Counted from the first letter of the stretch, positions 1 to 6,376 are shown. The stretch is DNA of 10,836 nucleotides from Chloracidobacterium sp. UBA7659 (GCA_002483395.1 DLHV01000114.1:4104-14939), one strand, 5' to 3'. Translations and numbers: made by a program. The notes: generated from the sequence alone by a model not told the origin.

Positions 1-120
1 ATTTACAAGCGGCGAAGCGGCGTTGGCGATCTTGCCGACGATCTGCGTCCACATGTGCAGCGTCGCATGCGTGTCATGCCACTCGGCAAGCGGTAATTTC
101 GGTAACAAAATTTTGTCCAT
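1..120 (-). CDS. DUF5996-like protein, N-terminal fragment
   Basis: The first 40 codons of a gene that runs off the left edge of the window. The protein begins MDKILLPKLPLAEWHDTHAT and continues with LHMWTQIVGKIANAASPLVN. The pattern of a proline/leucine-rich start, W-x-D-T, then L-H-x-W-x-Q-I-V-G-K resembles the N-terminus of DUF5996 proteins, a widespread family without an assigned function. The start is well supported: an AGGAGG Shine-Dalgarno sequence lies four bases upstream of the ATG (bases 125-130, read on the minus strand). The gene lies 72 bases downstream of the YgiD-like dioxygenase gene on the same strand, so the two may be co-transcribed, although the good ribosome site shows it is translated independently. 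Family assignment is from memory of the motif; nothing can be said about the missing C-terminus. Confidence 0.68.
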   Translation of the reverse strand, partial: MDKILLPKLPLAEWHDTHATLHMWTQIVGKIANAASPLVN

Positions 121-123
121 GAT

Positions 124-131
124 TCCTCCTA
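124..131 (-). promoter_or_regulatory. Strong Shine-Dalgarno site of the DUF5996-like gene
   Basis: Read on the minus strand the sequence is TAGGAGGA followed by ATC and the ATG at 120. This is the best ribosome-binding site in the window and fixes the start of the partial gene at the left edge. Confidence 0.7.
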
Positions 132-192
132 CCATATTACTTGATACAAGCTCGGGCAATTACCGCGAAAGCCATAATACTAATTCGCTGAA

Positions 193-972
193 CTAACCGA
201 TCTGAACTGTAGTCATCGAGATCGAACCGCCGTCAAAGCCTTCGACCGGGAAAGTCACTGCGTCGCCGCCGCGTTTTAATGCAAGTATATACAAGAGCGG
301 GAGATAATGATCGGGCGTCGGGGCCGAAAGCACTGCGTCTTTGCCGAGCGACTCGTAGTGGACGAGCGGTTCGTGATTATCCGATAAGATCAATTCACGC
401 GCCTTTTGTTCAAATCTGATAGCCCAATCAAATGGCTCGACATCATGCCGGCCCCACGCATAAGCGTGAAGGTTATGAACAAGATTGCCGCTGCCGATGA
501 TGAGCACGCCTTCTTCGCGGAGCGGCGCCAGGTTCTTTGCAGACTCGTAATGCCACTCGGCGGGCTTGTTTTCATTGATCGAAAGCTGCACGACCGGAAT
601 GTCTGCTTCTGGAAACACATGACACAAAACCGACCACGTGCCGTGATCGAGTCCCCATCGGCCGGTGTCCACGTTGACTCCGCCACCGAGCAGTCCATTT
701 ATGCGATTCGCCAATTCGGGCGAGCCTGGTGCCGAATACTCAACCTCAAAGAGCTCTCGCGGGAATCCGCCAAAATCATGGATCGTTCGAGGCCGCTCCA
801 TCGCCGTAACTGCAACTTGTGGAAGATACCAATGGGCTGAAATGCAAAGCACCGCCTTAGGCTTTGGTATCGACCTTCCGATCTCCGCCCACGCCTCGGT
901 ATATTGATTCCGCTGAACCGCATTCATCGGATTGCCGTGGCCGAAAAAAATGGCGGGCATTTGTGTCGACAT
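193..972 (-). CDS. ygiD: LigB-family extradiol dioxygenase (4,5-DOPA dioxygenase, YgiD type)
   Basis: A 259-residue protein, full length for the YgiD/DODA branch of class III extradiol ring-cleaving dioxygenases (LigB superfamily). These cytoplasmic enzymes open catechol rings such as L-DOPA between carbons 4 and 5 using a metal bound by histidines. Visible motifs are GHGNPM near the start (His12), ISAHWYLP (His47), HDFGGFP (His65), LDHGTWS (His110), GSGNLVHNLHAYAW (His166) and PTPDHYLPLLY (His222). His12, His47 and His222 fit the metal ligands of the family, and His166 the conserved active-site histidine. All are present, so the enzyme is probably active. The ATG at 972 gives the canonical N-terminus but has no clear Shine-Dalgarno sequence. 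The gene is divergent from the DUF454 gene and upstream of the DUF5996-like gene. The natural substrate cannot be deduced; bacterial members often have no known physiological substrate. Confidence 0.9.
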   Translation of the reverse strand: MSTQMPAIFFGHGNPMNAVQRNQYTEAWAEIGRSIPKPKAVLCISAHWYLPQVAVTAMERPRTIHDFGGFPRELFEVEYSAPGSPELANRINGLLGGGVNVDTGRWGLDHGTWSVLCHVFPEADIPVVQLSINENKPAEWHYESAKNLAPLREEGVLIIGSGNLVHNLHAYAWGRHDVEPFDWAIRFEQKARELILSDNHEPLVHYESLGKDAVLSAPTPDHYLPLLYILALKRGGDAVTFPVEGFDGGSISMTTVQIG

Positions 973-1045
973 TATATGATTCTACACTGAGATTCGGTTG
1001 GACATAACGTGGTTTGCGCGATTAAACTGTCATTTGCACTTTTTT

Positions 1046-1459
1046 ATGGACGTTCGCAAGGCAATTTTGATCTTCCTCGGCACGGTTTGTGTTGGGCTCG
1101 GTGTGATGGGCATATTTCTGCCGCTGATGCCGACGACGGTCTTTTTGCTGATGGCAGCGTATTGCTATTCGCATAGCTCCGAGCGATTTCATAATTGGCT
1201 GATGACAAACAAGCTGTTTGGCAAGTACATCAGCGATTACAAATCGGGCAAGGGCATCTCGCTCAGACAAAAAATATCGACGATCGCGATCCTCTGGGCG
1301 TCGATTGGGTTGAGCGTCTGGTTTGTCGGCGGCTCGTTTTGGCTGACTTTGCTTCTAGTCGCGGTTGCCATCGGCGTTACCGTGCATCTGTTATGGCTTA
1401 AAACCTATCGCCCCGAAGCTACCGTCGAAAACACCTTATCGCAGGCTGACGAAGCCTAG
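1046..1459 (+). CDS. DUF454 (YbaN-like) inner-membrane protein
   Basis: A 137-residue protein beginning MDVRKAILIFLGTVCVGLGV. The family signature is plain: an N-terminal transmembrane helix with GLGVMGIFLPLMPTTVFLLMAA, then CYSHSSERFHNWLMTNKLFGKYI and a D-Y-K-S-G-K-G-I-S motif, then two further hydrophobic segments (about residues 79-95 and 98-115) ending before a polar tail. This is the DUF454/YbaN layout; the family has no firmly established function. The frame is open from a TTG at 998, which would add 16 residues (MDITWFARLNCHLHFF) with no resemblance to the family; I prefer the ATG at 1046, although neither start has a good Shine-Dalgarno sequence. The TAG stop shares the CTAG tetramer at 1456-1459 with the stop of the convergent aldehyde dehydrogenase. 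Confidence 0.85.
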   Translation: MDVRKAILIFLGTVCVGLGVMGIFLPLMPTTVFLLMAAYCYSHSSERFHNWLMTNKLFGKYISDYKSGKGISLRQKISTIAILWASIGLSVWFVGGSFWLTLLLVAVAIGVTVHLLWLKTYRPEATVENTLSQADEA

Positions 1460-3120
1460 TCTCCGCTCCGCTTTTTTATCAATTCTCTAATTCTTTTTGC
1501 GAACTGCGGCAGCATGGCCGTCGTCTTGATCAGTGAACCGCTGGCAAATTTGCGCGCCATTTCGCGAAAGGTCGTGACGGCGTTCGCGCTGTAGGGCATC
1601 CACCACGCGTCGGGCAGAATGGTGAGGCGGTTTGTGTGAATGTGCTGCGGCTGGACGAGTTCCATCAGGCCCTCGCGGCCATGCGTGCGGCCGCGGCCGC
1701 TATTCTTAAATCCGCCCCAAGGCGTCTGGCCGATGCCGTGCGTGTAAAGGACCTCGTTTATGCAGACCGAGCCGGCCTCGATTTGCTCGGCGACGCGGCG
1801 GCCACGAACGTAATCACGCGTCCAGACGCTAGCCGTCAGGCCGAATTCGGAATCGTTCGCTAATTTGATTGCTTCGTCCTCGGTGCGGAATGTTGCTATT
1901 GGCAGAGTCGGGCCGAACGTTTCTTCCCGCATCGCACGCATGTCGTTTGTTGCACCGGAGATTACGGTTAGTTCGTAAAATAACGGAGCGGGGACACTCC
2001 TGTCCCCATCGCCGGTTCCTCCGGCGAGACCGTCTTCGCGCTTCGCACTCATGGGGACAAGAGTGTCCCCGCTCCGCCGTCCGCCGATCTCGATCTTCGC
2101 GCCGCTCGCGACGAAATCTTCGACGTGGTCCTCGACGATCTTAATTTGTTTTTCCGAAGACATTGCTCCGATCGAAACATCCTCGTTATCACCCGAGCCT
2201 TGCTTCAGTTCGCGCGTTTTTCCGACGATCTTTCGCGTCAGCTCGTTTGCGACCGATTCGTGCACATAAAGCCGTTCGACAGATGAGCACGACTGGCCGG
2301 AATTGCAAAACGCGCCCCAAACGGCGGCTCCGGCGGCGAGTTCCAGATTTGCGTCCTCGAAAACGATCATCGGGTCTTTGCCGCCTAGCTCAAAAACGCA
2401 TGATGTTAAATTCTTCGCCGCGGCAGCAGCAATTTTCTTACCCGTCGCGACTGAGCCCGTAAACATTATCTTGTCCGGTGCCGCCTCGACCAATGCGGCT
2501 CCAGTTTCGCCCGTCCCGGTAACGATCTGAACCGCGTCATGCGGGAACCCGGCCTTATCAAAAATCTCACCAATCTTCAAACCAACCATCGGCGTCAGCT
2601 CCGAGGGCTTTATGATAACGGTATTTCCGGCCATCAATGCCATCACCGCCTCGCCCAGCGGAATCGAAAACGGATAATTCCACGCCGGGATTATCCCGAC
2701 AACGCCAAGCGGATGATAAACGATCTTCGAGACGCGTCCCAACAGTGCATACAAGCCGATGCCTATCTTCGCGGGCCGCAGCATTTTTTCCGCGTTCCGC
2801 GCAAAATACTGCATCAGGTCGAGCACCGGTGCGATCTCCATCGCGATAGCTTCGCCAAACGGCTTACCCGATTCCGCCGAGATGAGATGGGCGATCTCGT
2901 CCATTTCCGACAAAATCACTTCGCGGGCTTTCATAACCAGCCGACGACGTTCGCTGAATGATGTTTTTCTCCAGCCTTGAAATGCGGTTCGAGCGCGCTC
3001 GACGGCGGCTTTCACTTCGTCTGCTGACGTTTGCGGCGCTCGGCCGATCTCGGCTCCGGTCGCGGGATTGTAGGAGACAATTTCTTCGTTCGTTGTTGGA
3101 ATGGAAATAACTGCGCTCAT
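1456..3120 (-). CDS. NAD(P)-dependent aldehyde dehydrogenase with an in-frame repeat insertion
   Basis: A 554-residue member of the aldehyde dehydrogenase superfamily, which oxidises aldehydes to carboxylic acids. The cofactor and catalytic signatures are intact: PAWNYPF with Asn147, KPSELTP (residues 171-177), FTGSVATG (220-227), FELGGKDP with general-base Glu244, and NSGQSCSS with nucleophile Cys278; the late motifs EETFGP (399-404) and PWGGFKNSGRGR (467-478) are also present. Substrate cannot be fixed from sequence. Residues 347-379, between KIEIGG and FYELTVISG, do not belong to the family and are encoded by a palindromic repeat; without them the protein would be about 521 residues. After about residue 497 a roughly 55-residue tail contains a basic amphipathic segment. 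The ATG at 3120 is preceded by GAGG six bases upstream. The stop overlaps the convergent DUF454 stop. Confidence 0.93.
   Translation of the reverse strand: MSAVISIPTTNEEIVSYNPATGAEIGRAPQTSADEVKAAVERARTAFQGWRKTSFSERRRLVMKAREVILSEMDEIAHLISAESGKPFGEAIAMEIAPVLDLMQYFARNAEKMLRPAKIGIGLYALLGRVSKIVYHPLGVVGIIPAWNYPFSIPLGEAVMALMAGNTVIIKPSELTPMVGLKIGEIFDKAGFPHDAVQIVTGTGETGAALVEAAPDKIMFTGSVATGKKIAAAAAKNLTSCVFELGGKDPMIVFEDANLELAAGAAVWGAFCNSGQSCSSVERLYVHESVANELTRKIVGKTRELKQGSGDNEDVSIGAMSSEKQIKIVEDHVEDFVASGAKIEIGGRRSGDTLVPMSAKREDGLAGGTGDGDRSVPAPLFYELTVISGATNDMRAMREETFGPTLPIATFRTEDEAIKLANDSEFGLTASVWTRDYVRGRRVAEQIEAGSVCINEVLYTHGIGQTPWGGFKNSGRGRTHGREGLMELVQPQHIHTNRLTILPDAWWMPYSANAVTTFREMARKFASGSLIKTTAMLPQFAKRIRELIKKRSGD
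1984..2082. repeat. Palindromic repeat inserted in frame in the aldehyde dehydrogenase gene
   Basis: Two 24-base arms, 1984-2007 and 2053-2076, are inverted copies with 23 of 24 bases matching; each carries the core GGGGACA...TGTCCCC next to CGGAGC/GCTCCG. Between them is a smaller hairpin, CGCCGG (2010-2015) and CCGGCG (2021-2026) around a five-base loop. The whole block is 99 bases, 33 codons, and leaves the reading frame open. The encoded peptide (GDTLVPMSAKREDG and neighbours) lies between two conserved strands where other family members have a short loop. Boundaries are judged from where family resemblance stops and resumes. It behaves like a dispersed palindromic element; only one copy is seen in the window. 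Confidence 0.85.
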
Positions 3121-3142
3121 AATAAACCTCAGACCAAATTAT

Positions 3143-3211
3143 CCACTGATTAACACGGATTCACACAGATATTTTTTTGCTTTATCCGTGTTTATCTGTG
3201 TCCATTTGTGG
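3143..3211. repeat. Imperfect palindrome of the ACACGGAT/ACACAGAT type
   Basis: This element fills most of the 98-base gap between the AlaRS-like stop and the aldehyde dehydrogenase start. Arms 3143-3171 and 3183-3211 pair at 21 of 29 positions around a T-rich centre. Each arm is itself built of similar units about ten bases long (AACACGGATT, CACACAGATA). The pattern resembles the CCACAGAT...ACACAGAT intergenic repeats seen in many environmental bacterial genomes. The element ends eight bases before the AlaRS-like stop codon. It could act as an RNA hairpin at the 3' end of that transcript, but it lacks the GC-rich stem plus U-tract of a textbook terminator. Confidence 0.75.
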
Positions 3212-3218
3212 CTAAGTC

Positions 3219-5408
3219 TTACACCAGCATTTTCTCGATCACACCGTAGCTTGCATCGATCGCTTCGCCGAGTTTGTCCGGCTCGCTGCCGCCGCCCTCA
3301 GCCATATCGGGCTTTCCGCCGCCTTTCCCTGCGACAATCGGAATGATCTCTTTGATCACGTTGCCCGCCTTTATCTTGTCCGTCAGATCGTCCGACACGC
3401 GGACGATGATGCTCACCTTCCCTTCATCTTTTCGCCCCAGCACGACAACACCCGATTTCATCCTCGACAGCAGGGTGTCCGAAAGCTGCCGCGTGCCGTT
3501 TGCGTCAAGCCCTTCGACAATCTTGCCGAGAACCTTAATTCCGGCGATGTCCCTGGCTTCGTCTCCGTTAGACGACGCTTCGCCGATCGTTCCGGTTGCA
3601 ATTTTCAGCTTCAGCTCGTCAATTTCTTTACGAGTCCGCTTCAATTCCTCCTGCAATTTTTCAATCGCACTCGGCAAGTTATCACGCTGAGTTTTCAAAG
3701 CTCCTAGCGCGCGGTCGATCAGCTTTTCATCCTCACGAAAACGCTCGAATGCATCGAAGCCTGTGATCGCACGGATACGCCGCACGCCCGAAGCGATCGC
3801 CTCGTCCGAAGTGATCTTGAAAGCGCCGATGTCGCCGGTCGCTTTCACATGCGTGCCGCCGCAAAGCTCCTTCGAAAACACGCCGTCGCCGACGCTGAGC
3901 ACCCGCACGTCCGATCCATATTTCTCGCCAAACAATGCCATCGCCCCACCGCGCATCGCCTCCTCGATAGCCATCACGTTCGTGTTGACCGGGTGATTTT
4001 CAAGAATATACCGGTTGACCAGATCTTCGATCTCCGTGATCTCCGCCTCGGTAATCGGCTGGTAATGCGTAAAATCGAACCGCAGATAACTCGGTGCGAC
4101 CACAGACCCGGCCTGCTTCACATGCGTCCCCAAAACCTCCCGCAAAGCCGCGTGCACCAGATGCGTCGCCGTATGATTCCGCCGCGTCGCATCGCGTTTT
4201 TGGACATCGACAGTCGCCGTTATTCGTTCTCGCTTCTCAGCAATCTCTTCTAGGTGTATTACGCTACTATCTACTGCCGCTGTACCACCGATAAACAATT
4301 CATAGTCGACGTGATTAACCACACCTTTTTCCACAACAACCTTATGAATTATTAAGCCGGTCAACGGAGCGAAAGTGTCTACCACTCTCATTACCGCCCC
4401 ATGATTGGTTAGAAGCGTGCCAGTATCACCTACTTGCCCTCCAGATTCAGCATAAAATGGAGTCTTGTCGAGGACAACTTCTCCATTTTCATTTTCGACC
4501 AGTTTTGAAACTTCTTCGTTCCCTTTCAGTAAAGCCTTGACTCGGGCACCTTCGACGTGAGTCGTCTCGTAGCCCATGAATCGGCTTGGTCCAGCCTCGT
4601 CTAGAACCGCTTGATACTTCGGGTTTATTTGCGATTTTCGTTCAGTCTGGCCAATTCCCGCATTCTTCTGTAGTTTCCTAAGCTCCTCCTCGACCAAACG
4701 TCGGAAATCCTCTTCAACGATTCGAACAAAATCACGCTCGCCTATAACACTCTCGCCTAAGAATACAGGACGCGATTCGTCGATAATCGTTTCTTCCTCG
4801 TCGTATTCGGGTACCATCGGAACTTCAAGGGTAAAAGATTCGACAAATTCTTTTCCCGATTTTTGAAATGATCGGCGAAGACGCCAGTAACTAAATTCAT
4901 CACCGTACTGCGATGCGATTTTCGGATATGTTGTAGATAGAACTACGTACATCAAATCAACAGGAGTGCCATAAGTATCATAAAGCTTGGCGAGATCGGA
5001 AATTTCTATAACTCCTGGCAATGGTAATTCGGGATCGAGAACATAGTCGCTTTGCTTTAATAGCTCATTCAGTTTTCCTAGCCCGACGGTGATTGTATTT
5101 CCGAATCGTTCCTCCTCCAGCCGCACCATCTTGCCGATAAAATCCCTCTGAACCTCAAGTTCCGGATAAGCCTCGCGCATTTGCTCGACGACAAAATCGC
5201 AGACTTTAAAGAAAAAAGGATCGTTGTAGCCGAGGTGTTCGCGGCCGTGATAGATCGCACGGCGCATTATCTTGCGCAGCACATAGTTACGGCCTTCGTT
5301 GCTAGGCAGGATGCCGTCCGCGATGGCAAATGCCGTCGCCCTCGCATGATCGGCGATCACGCGGCAGGCAAATTGTTGAGTTTCAGACAAAGTTTCGTAA
5401 ACGCTCAT
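3219..5408 (-). CDS. alaS: Alanyl-tRNA synthetase-like protein lacking the aminoacylation core
   Basis: A 729-residue protein matching AlaRS from the tRNA-recognition helices to the C-terminus. Visible in order: RVIADHARATAFAIADG and PSNEGRNYVLRKIMRRA (residues 16-51), KLYDTYG (141-147), FYAESGGQVGDTG (318-330), editing-domain zinc motifs HTATH (His412, His416) and CGGTH (Cys516, His520), a coiled-coil stretch (about 560-605), and C-Ala with GGGKPDMAEGGG (696-707). Editing and C-Ala therefore look intact. Missing are the roughly 240 N-terminal residues with the class II motifs that activate alanine; complete bacterial AlaRS is about 875 residues. In frame, a TAG lies two codons before the ATG, with no Shine-Dalgarno sequence, and the DNA upstream is a palindromic repeat and another gene, so no simple frameshift restores the core. 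Residues about 116-390 look poorly conserved and include a charged insertion near 220-250. It may be a trans-editing protein that hydrolyses mischarged Ser- or Gly-tRNA(Ala), one part of a split enzyme, a degenerate copy or an assembly artefact. Confidence 0.88.
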   Translation of the reverse strand: MSVYETLSETQQFACRVIADHARATAFAIADGILPSNEGRNYVLRKIMRRAIYHGREHLGYNDPFFFKVCDFVVEQMREAYPELEVQRDFIGKMVRLEEERFGNTITVGLGKLNELLKQSDYVLDPELPLPGVIEISDLAKLYDTYGTPVDLMYVVLSTTYPKIASQYGDEFSYWRLRRSFQKSGKEFVESFTLEVPMVPEYDEEETIIDESRPVFLGESVIGERDFVRIVEEDFRRLVEEELRKLQKNAGIGQTERKSQINPKYQAVLDEAGPSRFMGYETTHVEGARVKALLKGNEEVSKLVENENGEVVLDKTPFYAESGGQVGDTGTLLTNHGAVMRVVDTFAPLTGLIIHKVVVEKGVVNHVDYELFIGGTAAVDSSVIHLEEIAEKRERITATVDVQKRDATRRNHTATHLVHAALREVLGTHVKQAGSVVAPSYLRFDFTHYQPITEAEITEIEDLVNRYILENHPVNTNVMAIEEAMRGGAMALFGEKYGSDVRVLSVGDGVFSKELCGGTHVKATGDIGAFKITSDEAIASGVRRIRAITGFDAFERFREDEKLIDRALGALKTQRDNLPSAIEKLQEELKRTRKEIDELKLKIATGTIGEASSNGDEARDIAGIKVLGKIVEGLDANGTRQLSDTLLSRMKSGVVVLGRKDEGKVSIIVRVSDDLTDKIKAGNVIKEIIPIVAGKGGGKPDMAEGGGSEPDKLGEAIDASYGVIEKMLV

Positions 5409-5434
5409 TATCTAAGTAATATAACAGGAAAAGT

Positions 5435-5512
5435 GGCGGAAACACGACCGGTAGGGAGTGTGTGGTTTGTGGCCATGAACGGAACACACTCGCTACTGCT
5501 CGTGTTTCCGCC
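5435..5512. repeat. Palindromic repeat at the AlaRS truncation point
   Basis: Arms 5435-5463 and 5484-5512 are inverted copies matching at 26 of 29 positions; they carry GGCGGAAACACGA and GAGTGTGT with the complements on the other side, and the centre contains the self-complementary TGGCCA. The element begins 27 bases upstream of the AlaRS-like ATG and its right arm overlaps the 3' end of the membrane-protein gene by 20 bases, giving that gene its last six codons and its TAG stop. On the minus strand it lies between the two genes and its transcript would fold into a long hairpin. No transposase or target-site duplication was seen. Confidence 0.85.
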
Positions 5513-5897
5513 TCGTAAGTCCACCGATCAAATGCAAACCGATACCCGCAAGCGAAAGATATATCCCATTCCGGCTAAGACCTGAAAAATGCTGCAAGCT
5601 GTAAGTTTCAACCACAAATGCCCAAACCAAAAGTACGCTGGAGAATACCAAAACCGCCGACCCACCGAACTGCAAAACCTTTCTCCAAACCTGCGGCCGC
5701 AACTGAAAATAAACGCCAAGAGCCAGATGTAACAACGCCGAAAACAGGATATAAATATGCCGCGACCGCATCAGCAGCCTTAGTTCCTGCGGTATCGCGT
5801 CCTTGTCCGGAAAATCGATACGCATATAGCGGCCCGTCGTTGTAAAAACGAAGAACAAAACTATCCCGATGATCAGGTGAAACCATTTAACAGTCAT
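5493..5897 (-). CDS. Small four-helix membrane protein of unknown function
   Basis: I do not recognise a named family. The 134-residue protein begins MTVKWFHLIIGIVLFFVF and shows four hydrophobic segments at about residues 5-21, 46-64, 74-95 and 109-127, consistent with an integral inner-membrane protein. Charged or potentially functional residues sit between helices 1 and 2: GRYMR, an acidic FPDKD, and RLLMRSRHIYILF. The last residues, RRKHEQ, and the stop codon lie in the palindromic repeat, so the original C-terminus has probably been replaced by a short positively charged tail. The ATG at 5897 gives a sensible start at the first helix but has no evident Shine-Dalgarno sequence. The gene is followed on the same strand by the AlaRS-like gene, 84 bases away, and is divergent from the gene at 6080. 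Moderate hydrophobic codon periodicity supports a real gene. Confidence 0.75.
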   Translation of the reverse strand: MTVKWFHLIIGIVLFFVFTTTGRYMRIDFPDKDAIPQELRLLMRSRHIYILFSALLHLALGVYFQLRPQVWRKVLQFGGSAVLVFSSVLLVWAFVVETYSLQHFSGLSRNGIYLSLAGIGLHLIGGLTRRKHEQ

Positions 5898-5930
5898 AAC
5901 TGCAAAATTTTGCCACGAACCATGCTGTTT

Positions 5931-6006
5931 GCGGAAGCCCGCGCAATCAACGAGGGCGTAACATTCAAGTTGAGCATTACGCCCTTGCTAACGCGCGGGC
6001 TTCGGC
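5931..6006. repeat. Palindromic repeat in the divergent intergenic region
   Basis: Arms 5931-5961 and 5977-6006 pair over GCGGAAGCCCGCGC/GCGCGGGCTTCGGC (13 of 14) and over AGGGCGTAA/TTACGCCCT (9 of 9), separated by a bulge of seven to eight unpaired bases in each arm. The motif combination of GAAGCCCGCGC with AGGGCGTAA resembles a dispersed repeat I associate with Acidobacteriota genomes, but I cannot check copy number. It sits between the divergent genes at 5897 and 6080 and ends one base before a TTGACA promoter-like hexamer. Confidence 0.8.
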
Positions 6007-6007
6007 A

Positions 6008-6036
6008 TTGACATAACACGGCAACAGGCACAAAAT
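6008..6036 (+). promoter_or_regulatory. Candidate sigma-70-type promoter for the gene at 6080
   Basis: A perfect TTGACA (6008-6013) is followed after 17 bases by CAAAAT (6031-6036), which matches four of six positions of TATAAT. The spacing is ideal and it is in the expected place 44 bases before the ATG at 6080. The weak -10 element makes the call tentative. Confidence 0.45.
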
Positions 6037-6065
6037 TGTCGAAACAAAAAATGATAGATCAATTC

Positions 6066-6070
6066 GGAGG
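6066..6070 (+). promoter_or_regulatory. Shine-Dalgarno site GGAGG of the gene at 6080
   Basis: GGAGG with a nine-base spacer before the ATG at 6080; it supports that start codon. Confidence 0.7.
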
Positions 6071-6079
6071 TATTAATCT

Positions 6080-6376
6080 ATGTTCGTAGTTCGCAATGTC
6101 TTCAAGTGCAAGCCGGGGAAAGCAAAGAATCTCATCGAAAAGCTCAAGTCGGCCAATGCTCTGATGAAGGGAGCGGGTGCCGTCATCAACGAACGTGTTC
6201 TCGTGGACGAGGTCGCCGCATTCTGGACCGTCGTCATAGAAACCGAGGTCGAGGACATGGCAAAATTCACCGAGAGCATGCAGGAATATGGCTCGCGGGC
6301 AGACGTGCAGGAAGCGATGGCCGGCTATATGGACATGGTCGATGGCGGATACCGAGAGATCTTTCGTATTGCCTGA
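6080..6376 (+). CDS. Small conserved hypothetical protein, possible dimeric alpha/beta-barrel fold
   Basis: A 98-residue soluble protein, MFVVRNVFKCKPGKAKNLIE at the N-terminus. The order of a beta strand (FVVRNVFKCKPG), a helix (KAKNLIEKLKSANALM), two strands (INERVLVDEVAAFWTVVIETEVE) and a second helix (DMAKFTESMQEYGSRADVQ) resembles ferredoxin-like dimeric alpha/beta-barrel proteins such as NIPSNAP or antibiotic-biosynthesis-monooxygenase relatives. The end, GYMDMVDGGYREIFRIA, also looks conserved. No catalytic residue can be named. The start is well supported by GGAGG and an upstream promoter-like sequence. It is followed after 16 bases by the hydrolase gene, suggesting one transcript. 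Fold assignment is inference from the secondary-structure pattern, and no function is claimed. Confidence 0.82.
   Translation: MFVVRNVFKCKPGKAKNLIEKLKSANALMKGAGAVINERVLVDEVAAFWTVVIETEVEDMAKFTESMQEYGSRADVQEAMAGYMDMVDGGYREIFRIA

Noticed and set aside
406..840. Plus-strand open frame opposite the YgiD-like gene
   Set aside because: It lies wholly within the coding strand shadow of a well-supported dioxygenase and its translation has no recognisable motif.
998..1045. TTG start extending the DUF454 protein by 16 residues
   Set aside because: The extension does not resemble the family N-terminus, and the ATG at 1046 begins directly before the first conserved membrane helix.
1443..1476. Possible terminator between the convergent genes (AGGCT/AGCCT hairpin near a T-run)
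   Set aside because: The stem is only five base pairs and the T-run begins about 13 bases after it, so it does not form an intrinsic terminator.
1689..1700. GCGGCCGCGGCCGC-like run in the aldehyde dehydrogenase gene, considered as a cloning scar or repeat
   Set aside because: It encodes the conserved GRGR region of the enzyme (residues 475-478 and neighbours) and is explained by arginine and glycine codons.
5409..5897. Missing AlaRS catalytic core hidden upstream in another frame
   Set aside because: The region is filled by the palindromic repeat and a hydrophobic membrane-protein frame; no frame there shows class II synthetase motifs, so a simple frameshift does not explain the truncation.
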